The notes under the pieces were generated by a model, which saw only the letters and a list, made by a program, of their open reading frames with translations, had not been told where the DNA came from and searched no databases. The position numbers and the translations under genes were made by a program. DNA of 17,146 bases from Pseudomonadota bacterium (GTDB lineage Bacteria > Pseudomonadota > Alphaproteobacteria > Rhizobiales > Methylopilaceae): the NCBI GenBank assembly GCA_023388965.1, contig JAEWFF010000009.1, forward strand, positions 1 through 17,146, given 5' to 3'. How positions within the stretch are numbered: position 1 is the stretch's first letter; every line of letters begins with the position of its first letter. This document shows, one piece after another, positions 11,522 to 17,146 of the stretch.

Positions 11522-14254
11522 ATGGGTACCTACGCGCTCGGCTCCGTGTTCTCGCCCGCCTCGGTGGCCCTGGTCGGGTCCAGTCCGCGCGCGCGTTCGC
11601 TGGGCCGCCTGGTGCTGCGGCAGATCCTCGACGGCGGCTTTCCCGGGCGCGTGGGCGTGGTCAACCGGCGCTATCCGGAGATCGAGGGCATCGCCACCGC
11701 ACCGCGGCTGGCGGCGCTGGGCTTCGCCCCGGAGCTCGTGATCATCGCCACGCCCCCGGCCACGGTGGCGCGCGCGGCGGCATCGGCGGCCGATGCCGGG
11801 GCGCGCGCGGTGATCGTACTGACCCGGGGCATGGGCGAGGGCCCCGGTTCGCACAATGCCGCGCTGCAGGCGATCGCGCGCGAGCGCGGCCTGCGCGTGG
11901 TCGGCCCCAACTGCCTCGGGGTGATCGCGCCGCATTCGAAGCTGTACGCAAGCTTCGCGGCGCACCGTCCGCCTCCGGGCGACCTCGCCCTGGTCTCGCA
12001 GTCGGGCGCGGTCGGCGCGGCGATCATCGAATGGGCCAGCCAGCGCGGGGTCGGCTTTTCCGCCGCGGTGTCGCTGGGCGACGCGGTCGACGTCGACTTC
12101 GGCGACATGCTCGACTGGTTCGCCACCGACCGCCATACGCGCGCGATCCTGCTCTACCTCGAGCGCGTGCGCGATGCGCGCAAGTTCCTCTCCGCCGCGC
12201 GCGCCGCGGCCCGCGGCAAGCCGGTGGTGGTGGTGCGGCCGGGCCGGCACGCCGCGCGCGAGGGTGCGCTGACCACGCATGCCGCCGCGCTGGCCACGCC
12301 CGACGCGGTGTATGACGCCGCGTTCCGGCGTGCCGGCCTCCTGCGCGTGCATGCGCTCGACGAGCTGTTCGCCGCGGCAGAAACGTTGTCGCACCTGGGC
12401 AGCGTGCCCGGCAACCGGCTGGCGGTCCTGACCAACGGCGCCGGCACCGGGCTCCTGGCGCTCGACCGCTTGCAGGACCTCGGCGGCCGGCCGGCGACGC
12501 TCTCGGAGGCGACCGTGGCGCGGCTCGACGCTGCGCTCCCGCGCGGATGGTCGCGGGCGAACCCGGTCGACCTGCTGGGCGATGCCGACGGCGCGCGCTA
12601 TGCCGAAGGCCTGGCCGCCCTGCTGGACGACCCGGGCAGCGACGCGGTGCTCGCGGTCAACGTGCCCACCGTGCTGTCCGATCCGCGCGAGACCGCCGAC
12701 GCCACGGTGCGCGCGCTGGCCGGACGCACGCGCGGCGCGCGCAAGCCGGTGCTGGCCCTGTGGCTGGGCGATGACGGCGCCGCGTCCGCGGCGCTGGGCG
12801 CCGCCGGCGTGCCCACCTACGCCAGCGAGGCCGAAGCCGTGCGCGGCTTCATGTACCTGGTGCGCCACCGCGAGGCGCAGGCGGCGCTGATGGAGACCCC
12901 GCCCAGCCTGCCAGCCGATTTCGCGGTCGACCGGGACGCGGCGCGCGCGCTCGTCGCGCAGGCGCTCGCGGACGGACGGGAGTGGCTCGATCCCGAGGCG
13001 ACGGCGCGGCTGCTGGCGGCGTACGGCATCGACATCGCGCCGCCGCTGCTGGCGGCCGATGCCGACGCCGCGGTGGCGGCCGCGCGGCCGCTGCTGGCGG
13101 CGGGCGGCACGGTGGCGGTCAAGGTGCTGTCGCCCGACATCGCGCACAAGTCCGACGTCGACGGCGTGCGCCTGCACCTGGCCAGCGAGGCGGCGGTGCG
13201 CGAGGCCGCCGACGGCATCATCGCCCGCGCCCGTGCGCGGCGCCCGGACGCGCGCATCGACGGCGTCAGCGTGCATCCGATGGTGCTGCGCGCGAAGGCG
13301 CGCGAGGTCATCGCCGGCATCGCCGACGATCCCGTGTTCGGCCCAGTGGTCGTGTTCGGGCGCGGCGGCACCGCGGTGGAAGTGATCGACGACATCGCGC
13401 TGGCGCTGCCGCCGCTGGACCTGCGGCTTGCGCACGAGCTGATCGGGCGCACCCGCGTCGCGCGCATCCTGCGCGCCTACCGCGACGTGCCGGCCGCCGA
13501 CGAGCGCGCGCTGGCCCTGGTGCTGGTCAAGCTGGCCCAGCTCGCCGCCGACATCCCCGAGGTGCGCGAGGTCGACATCAACCCGCTGCTGGCCGATGCC
13601 GGCGGCGCGGTGGCGGTGGACGCCCGCATCGCCGTGGCGCCCTCGCGTCGCCTGCACCGCGGCCGCGGGCACCCGCGCTTCGCGGTGTTCCCGTATCCCA
13701 CGGAACTGGAGCGGCGCATCACGCTGGGCAACGGACGGCCCGCCTTCGTGCGCCCGGTGCGGCCGGAGGACGACGCGATGTTCCGGCGCTTCTTCGAGCA
13801 CGTCACCACCGAGGACCTGCGCCTGCGCTTCTTCCGCGCCGTGCGCGACTTCAGCCACGATTTCATCGCCCGGCTGGTGCAGCTGGACTACGCGCGCTCG
13901 ATGGCGCTGGTGGCGGTGGACGAGGAGAGCGGCGAGATGCTGGGCGCGGTGCGCCTGCTCGCCGACCCGGACTTCCACCGCGGCGAATACGGGATCATGG
14001 TGCGCTCGGACCTCAAGGGCGCCGGCCTGGGCTGGCGGCTCATGCAGGAGATGATCGACGTCGCGCGCTGGATGGGCCTGCAGGTGATCGAGGGCCAGGT
14101 CCTGCGCGAGAACAGCACCATGCTGGCCATGTGCCGGCAGCTGGGATTCCGGGTGGTGCCCGACCCCGACGACAGCATGTTGATGCAGGTCGAATTGCCG
14201 GTGGGCGAGGCAGGGGGCGCTGGCCGCCCGTCGGACGGGGCCGCGTCCGGTTGA
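11522..14254 (+). CDS. Pat-type acyl-CoA synthetase (NDP-forming)/GNAT fusion
   Basis: The product has 910 residues and three modules. Residues about 8-300 are the CoA-binding and ligase domains of NDP-forming acyl-CoA synthetases (VALVGSSPRARSLGRLV, VGPNCLGVIAP, LVSQSGAVGAAIIEWA). Residues about 485-710 are an ATP-grasp domain (VAVKVLSPDIAHKSDVDGV, FGRGGTAVEVIDDIAL, VREVDINPLLAD). Residues about 735-890 are a GNAT acetyltransferase with the acetyl-CoA loop KGAGLGWRLM and the ENSTMLAMCRQLGF helix. This is the layout of protein lysine acetyltransferase Pat/PatZ (YfiQ), which acetylates metabolic enzymes such as acetyl-CoA synthetase. The segment usually written SHTGALAG reads THAAALAT here, keeping the active-site-type His (His253) but changing its neighbours, so synthetase activity is uncertain. 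ATG 11522 has no clear ribosome site. Targets cannot be told from the sequence. Confidence 0.9.
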   Translation: MGTYALGSVFSPASVALVGSSPRARSLGRLVLRQILDGGFPGRVGVVNRRYPEIEGIATAPRLAALGFAPELVIIATPPATVARAAASAADAGARAVIVLTRGMGEGPGSHNAALQAIARERGLRVVGPNCLGVIAPHSKLYASFAAHRPPPGDLALVSQSGAVGAAIIEWASQRGVGFSAAVSLGDAVDVDFGDMLDWFATDRHTRAILLYLERVRDARKFLSAARAAARGKPVVVVRPGRHAAREGALTTHAAALATPDAVYDAAFRRAGLLRVHALDELFAAAETLSHLGSVPGNRLAVLTNGAGTGLLALDRLQDLGGRPATLSEATVARLDAALPRGWSRANPVDLLGDADGARYAEGLAALLDDPGSDAVLAVNVPTVLSDPRETADATVRALAGRTRGARKPVLALWLGDDGAASAALGAAGVPTYASEAEAVRGFMYLVRHREAQAALMETPPSLPADFAVDRDAARALVAQALADGREWLDPEATARLLAAYGIDIAPPLLAADADAAVAAARPLLAAGGTVAVKVLSPDIAHKSDVDGVRLHLASEAAVREAADGIIARARARRPDARIDGVSVHPMVLRAKAREVIAGIADDPVFGPVVVFGRGGTAVEVIDDIALALPPLDLRLAHELIGRTRVARILRAYRDVPAADERALALVLVKLAQLAADIPEVREVDINPLLADAGGAVAVDARIAVAPSRRLHRGRGHPRFAVFPYPTELERRITLGNGRPAFVRPVRPEDDAMFRRFFEHVTTEDLRLRFFRAVRDFSHDFIARLVQLDYARSMALVAVDEESGEMLGAVRLLADPDFHRGEYGIMVRSDLKGAGLGWRLMQEMIDVARWMGLQVIEGQVLRENSTMLAMCRQLGFRVVPDPDDSMLMQVELPVGEAGGAGRPSDGAASG

Positions 14255-14285
14255 CCTGCGTCATGGTCCGCCGCGGCGCGGAGCG

Positions 14286-14291
14286 TATCAT
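14286..14291 (+). promoter_or_regulatory. Possible -10 box of the NOX-like gene
   Basis: TATCAT matches TATAAT at five of six positions and lies 33 bp before the preferred ATG at 14325. No -35 is visible at the right distance. If real, the upstream GTG at 14295 would fall at or before the transcript start, which supports the ATG. Confidence 0.3.
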
Positions 14292-14324
14292 GGGGTGATC
14301 GCCGCAGGGACGGGATGTGGAACC

Positions 14325-15590
14325 ATGGTGATCCGTGCATGGCAGGCCGTGGCGTTGCCCGTGGCGCTGGCCGCGTTCCTCGTCCTGTGGGGCCTGCCCG
14401 GCCAGTCCTGGCTCGGCACCGGCGGCCTCAGCCTCGCGGCCGGGGCGGCGGCCCTGACCCTGATGGCCGGGTCGGCCCTGCTCGGCTCGCGCTGGGCCTG
14501 GGTCGAGACCGCGTTCGGTGGCCTGGACCGGGTGTATGCGGCGCACAAGTGGATGGGCGTCTGGGCGCTGGTGCTGGCCAGCGTCCACCTGCTGTTCAAG
14601 GCGGGCGCCGACGGCTGGGAAATGGCGCCGATCCTGCAGTTGCCGGGTCCGTGGACCCGCTTCGTGCGCCAGGCCTCGTATGCGGCCCTCGTGGGCATCG
14701 TGGTGCTCGCGCTCAACCGCAACATCCCGTACGCGACCTGGCGCCTGTGGCACAAGCTGTCGGGCCCGCTGTTCCTGGTCGTGGTGCTGCACGCGCTCAG
14801 CATCAAGTCACCCATCGCCCTCGACAGCCCGGCGGGCCTCTGGCTCGCCACGTGGGCGCTGCTCGGGGCGGCGGGCGCGCTGTACCGGTTGCTCCTGTAC
14901 CCCTTCCTCGCGCGCCATGCCGAGTACGAAGTGGTGGCGGTGGAGCCCGGCGCCGCGGCCGCGCACATCCAGCTCGCCCCGACCGCGCGGCCGCTCCAGT
15001 TCACGCCCGGGCAGTTCGGCTTCCTGCGCCTGAAACACGAGGGCCTGCGCGAGCCGCATCCGTTCACCATCGCCTCGGGCAGCGGCGGCGATGGCCGCGT
15101 CGACTTCGTGGTGCGGGCGCTGGGCGACTACACGCGCACCCTGGTGGCGAACGTGCGACCGGGCATGCGGGCCGATGTCTACGCGCCCCATGGCCGCTTC
15201 ACCCGCCGGGCCGGCGCTGCGTGCGAAGCGTGGATCGCCGGGGGCGTCGGCATCTCGCCCTTCATCGCCTGGCTCAAGGATCCCGCGCGCGAGGATTTCG
15301 ACGGCGTGACGCTGTTCTACTTCCACACGCCCGGGCGCGAGTTCCCGGCGGTGGACGTGCTGGCCGGGATGGCGGCCGCCCGCGGCGCCCGCCTCGTGCC
15401 CCTCGCCGGTGGCGCGCACGACCCGGGCTTCGCCGCGGGCCTGGAGGCCATGTGCCAGCGCCATGGCGCCTCCGCCGTGGACGTCGCCTTCTGCGGACCG
15501 CAGGGCCTGCTGCAGGTGGTCCGCGCCACGCTGGCCGAGCACGGCGTCCCGCCCCGCAACGTCCGCCACGAGCTGTTCGAGTTCCGCTGA
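14325..15590 (+). CDS. NOX/ferric-reductase-type transmembrane flavocytochrome
   Basis: The product has 421 residues. The first half is a six-helix ferric-reductase-like membrane domain. Two helices carry paired His ligands for two b hemes: His74/His88 (13 residues between) and His143/His156 (12 between), the spacing of NADPH oxidases. The second half is cytoplasmic: an FAD-binding barrel (about 200-298) with the EPHPFTIAS motif at 243-251, then a nucleotide-binding domain with GGVGISPFIAWL at 306-317, VAFCGPQGLL, and an aromatic C-terminus (HELFEFR). Electrons would pass from NAD(P)H through FAD and heme to an acceptor outside the membrane, which could be oxygen, ferric iron or a periplasmic protein. 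The sequence alone does not say which. ATG 14325 is preferred to GTG 14295 because it gives a compact N-terminus just before helix 1 and fits the -10-like site. dinB begins 28 bp after the stop. Confidence 0.87.
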   Translation: MVIRAWQAVALPVALAAFLVLWGLPGQSWLGTGGLSLAAGAAALTLMAGSALLGSRWAWVETAFGGLDRVYAAHKWMGVWALVLASVHLLFKAGADGWEMAPILQLPGPWTRFVRQASYAALVGIVVLALNRNIPYATWRLWHKLSGPLFLVVVLHALSIKSPIALDSPAGLWLATWALLGAAGALYRLLLYPFLARHAEYEVVAVEPGAAAAHIQLAPTARPLQFTPGQFGFLRLKHEGLREPHPFTIASGSGGDGRVDFVVRALGDYTRTLVANVRPGMRADVYAPHGRFTRRAGAACEAWIAGGVGISPFIAWLKDPAREDFDGVTLFYFHTPGREFPAVDVLAGMAAARGARLVPLAGGAHDPGFAAGLEAMCQRHGASAVDVAFCGPQGLLQVVRATLAEHGVPPRNVRHELFEFR

Positions 15591-15604
15591 CGGTGCCGCG
15601 CCCG

Positions 15605-15615
15605 GGGATAATCCC
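15605..15615 (+). promoter_or_regulatory. Palindromic -10 site just before dinB
   Basis: GGGATAATCCC is a perfect palindrome around a central A and contains GATAAT (15607-15612), a five-of-six match to the -10 consensus. The dinB ATG follows 6 nt later, so a transcript from this site would start at or next to the ATG (leaderless). No LexA-type box is seen, and no Shine-Dalgarno site precedes the ATG. Confidence 0.45.
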
Positions 15616-15618
15616 GCC

Positions 15619-16686
15619 ATGCGCAAGATCCTCCACATCGACATGGACGCGTTCTATGCCTCGGTGGAGCAGCGCGACGACCCCTCGCTGCGCGGACGGC
15701 CGGTGGTGGTGGCCTGGCGTGGCGCGCGATCGGTGGTGTGCGCGGCCTCGTACGAGGCGCGCGCGTTCGGCATCCGCTCGGCCATGCCCGCGGTGCGCGC
15801 GGAGCGGCTCTGCCCCGACGCCGTGTTCGTGCCGCCGGACTTCCCGCGCTACAAGGCGGTCTCGCGCCAGGTGCGCGAGATCTTCCTGCGGCACACCGAC
15901 CTGGTGCAGCCGCTGTCGCTGGACGAGGCCTACCTGGACGTGACCGCGCCGAAGGTGCCGTCGCCCAGCGCCACCGAGTCGGCGCGCATGATCCGCGCGG
16001 AGATCCGCAAGGCCACGGCGCTCACCGCCTCGGCGGGCATCGCGCCGAACAAGTTCCTGGCCAAGATCGCGTCGGACTGGAACAAGCCCGACGGCCAGTT
16101 CGTGGTCAAGCCTTCGCAGGTGGAGGCGTTCCTGACGCCGCTGCCCGTGGGCCGCATCCCCGGCGTGGGCAAGGTGATGGAGCGCAAGCTGGGCGAGCTG
16201 GGCGTGGCCACGGTGGGCGACCTGCGCGCGCTGCCGCTGGAGGCGCTGCAGGCGCGCTTCGGCAGCTTCGGCGCCAGCCTGTACCGGCGCGCGCGCGGCA
16301 TCGACGAGCGGCCGGTGGAGCCGGACCAGCCGGTGCAGTCGATCTCGAGCGAGGACACCTTCGAGCGCGATCTGCGCCTGGAGGAGCTCGAGGCGCCGCT
16401 GCGCCGCCTCGCCGGCAAGGCCTGGGAAGCGTCGCGGAGAACGCCGCGGGTGGGCCGCACCGTGGTGCTGAAGCTCAAGACGTCGGACTTCCGCATCCTG
16501 ACCCGCAGCTTCACGCCCGACGCGCCGCCCGCGTCCGAGGCGGAGTTCGTCGCCATCGCGCTGGCGCTGCGCGATCGCGTGCAACTGCCGGCCTCGACCC
16601 GCTACCGGCTGGCCGGCGTCGGCCTGGCCGGCTTCCGGGATGCCGACGACGTGCCGGTCCAGGTGCCGCTGTTCGCATCCGCCTGA
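15619..16686 (+). CDS. dinB: DNA polymerase IV (Y-family)
   Basis: The product has 355 residues, near the 351 of E. coli DinB. It copies past damaged template bases with low fidelity. The palm begins HIDMDAFYASVEQRD with catalytic Asp8 and the steric-gate aromatic at Tyr13. SLDEAYLD carries the other two catalytic acids, and SAGIAPNKFLAKIASDWNKP follows. The helix-hairpin-helix reads GRIPGVGKVMERKLGELG, and the little-finger domain starts near VQSISSEDTF. The extreme C-terminus has QVPLF (348-352), a good sliding-clamp-binding motif. It lies 28 bp after the flavocytochrome gene with its own -10-like site. The last 85 bp overlap the opposite-strand LAB_N gene. I see no imuA, imuB or other SOS gene nearby. 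Confidence 0.96.
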   Translation: MRKILHIDMDAFYASVEQRDDPSLRGRPVVVAWRGARSVVCAASYEARAFGIRSAMPAVRAERLCPDAVFVPPDFPRYKAVSRQVREIFLRHTDLVQPLSLDEAYLDVTAPKVPSPSATESARMIRAEIRKATALTASAGIAPNKFLAKIASDWNKPDGQFVVKPSQVEAFLTPLPVGRIPGVGKVMERKLGELGVATVGDLRALPLEALQARFGSFGASLYRRARGIDERPVEPDQPVQSISSEDTFERDLRLEELEAPLRRLAGKAWEASRRTPRVGRTVVLKLKTSDFRILTRSFTPDAPPASEAEFVAIALALRDRVQLPASTRYRLAGVGLAGFRDADDVPVQVPLFASA

Positions 16687-16997
16687 GCCGGGGCGGGACG
16701 CGCGGGTCGCAGCTCCAGCCACAGGCTGTAGGCGGCGGTGAGCGCCGGCAGCAGGTTCTGCAGCACGCCGACGGCGTCCTGCTTGTCCGAGAACAGGAAG
16801 TACGACAGCGTCATCGCGCTGCCGCAGAGGCTGATGATCCAGAAGCTGCGCGGCACCACCGCGCGCCCGGCGCGGCGGGAGGCGCCGAACTGCACCAGCC
16901 AGCGCGCGCCGAACAGCAGCGCGCCGAACAGCCCGATCAGTTTCCAGGGCGTGACCGCGATGCCGGTCCAGTCCAGCGCGGCAATGGTCTCGTTCAT
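16602..16997 (-). CDS. LAB_N (lipid A biosynthesis N-terminal domain) membrane protein
   Basis: The product has 131 residues. Residues about 18-95 match the small LAB_N membrane domain (PF07578): WKLIGLFGALLFGARWLVQF, the ASRRAGRAVVPRSFW stretch, and a third helix NLLPALTAAYSLWL. It has three membrane helices. Such proteins usually sit beside GT2 and ArnT-like glycosyltransferases and are thought to help lipid-linked sugar transfer; the exact role is unknown. The C-terminal 30 residues are Ala/Pro/Ser/Thr-rich, non-domain sequence, read antisense to the end of dinB. The start overlaps the stop of the GT2 gene (ATGA at 16994-16997), and GGAGG lies 7 nt upstream within that gene. Confidence 0.87.
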   Translation of the reverse strand: MNETIAALDWTGIAVTPWKLIGLFGALLFGARWLVQFGASRRAGRAVVPRSFWIISLCGSAMTLSYFLFSDKQDAVGVLQNLLPALTAAYSLWLELRPARPAPAQADANSGTWTGTSSASRKPARPTPASR

Positions 16998-17146
16998 GGC
17001 ATGACCTCCAGGTCGCGCACCACGCGTTCGTCGGCGATGGCGCAGGTGCCGCGGCGCAGCAGCCAGAGCACGCCCCGCAGGTCGCTGATGCCGACCAGCG
17101 CGCGGCCGAGGTTGTCGTACTTGCTCTGGCCGTGGCGGCGCGGGCG
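16994..17146 (-). CDS. Family 2 glycosyltransferase, C-terminal end (partial)
   Basis: These are the last 50 codons of a gene that continues past the right edge of the window. The visible residues are RRHGQSKYDNLGRALVG, then SDLRGVLWLLRR, close to the C-terminal region of dolichyl- or undecaprenyl-phosphate sugar transferases (DPM1/ArnC-like GT2), where an RHxGxSKY motif precedes a GI-x-DL region. These enzymes move a sugar from a nucleotide onto a lipid phosphate at the inner face of the membrane. The catalytic domain is outside the window, so the sugar is unknown. It is translationally coupled to the LAB_N gene. Confidence 0.78.
   Translation of the reverse strand, partial: RPRRHGQSKYDNLGRALVGISDLRGVLWLLRRGTCAIADERVVRDLEVMP

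Noticed and set aside
10868..13978. Minus-strand open frame of about 1030 codons across the Pat-like gene
   Set aside because: Only its last 141 codons (DUF2231) are real. The rest is antisense to a clear Pat-type gene and rich in His/Arg/Gly from GC-rich third positions.
15541..15618. LexA/SOS box upstream of dinB
   Set aside because: No CTG-N10-CAG or TTAG-N6-TACTA pattern is present in the gap or the end of the preceding gene.
1..17146. CRISPR arrays, tRNA, rRNA, insertion sequences or attachment sites
   Set aside because: No regularly spaced repeats, cloverleaf-like segments, transposase motifs or terminal repeats were seen; all larger stretches are filled by ordinary genes.

Overview
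The window is a high-GC proteobacterial chromosome segment. Gene content points to a gammaproteobacterium of the Lysobacterales (Xanthomonadaceae, such as Luteimonas or Lysobacter). The clues are F1-ATPase genes next to glmU and glmS, a DUF3348/DUF802/OmpA/DUF2894 cluster, a DUF2231/sorbosone dehydrogenase-like pair, a Pat-like acyl-CoA synthetase/GNAT fusion, and a GT2 plus LAB_N pair. The genus is inferred from memory of gene content and was not checked by a search. I see no mobile element, CRISPR array, tRNA or rRNA.

Layout, left to right. Positions 1-570 hold the end of the atp operon (atpD tail, atpC), closed by a clear hairpin terminator. Positions 682-1065 (minus) hold a GtrA-like membrane protein, divergent from glmU (1192-2586). 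Positions 2692-3420 (minus) hold a short histidine-kinase-like protein that keeps the ATPase domain but lacks the phospho-accepting H-box. It is divergent from glmS (3612-5441), and the 191-bp gap between them carries repeats that look like an operator. GlmS and GlmU are the first and last enzymes of UDP-GlcNAc synthesis.

Positions 5516-9480 are the most interesting part. Four tightly coupled genes encode a DUF3348 protein, a MotA/ExbB-like four-helix membrane protein with a tail of about 515 residues predicted to be helical (DUF802), a MotB-like single-helix OmpA-domain protein with the expected proton-channel Asp, and a DUF2894 protein. The architecture matches an ion-driven stator that anchors to peptidoglycan and reaches far into the cytoplasm, like ZorA/ZorB of Zorya defence. 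The Zorya effectors are absent and two proteins of unknown function are present instead.

Positions 9477-11293 (minus) hold a DUF2231 membrane protein followed by a PQQ-sugar-dehydrogenase-like beta-propeller lipoprotein, start and stop overlapping. The lipoprotein gene and the DUF2894 gene converge on one CTAG that provides both stop codons. Positions 11522-16686 (plus) hold a large Pat-type acyl-CoA synthetase/acetyltransferase, a NOX/ferric-reductase-type transmembrane flavocytochrome, and dinB (DNA polymerase IV). Positions 16602-17146 (minus) hold a LAB_N membrane protein, whose 3' end overlaps dinB antisense, and the C-terminal piece of a family 2 glycosyltransferase that runs off the window.

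Six-frame reading gives many very long antisense open frames. These are artefacts of GC-rich codon usage and were left out.
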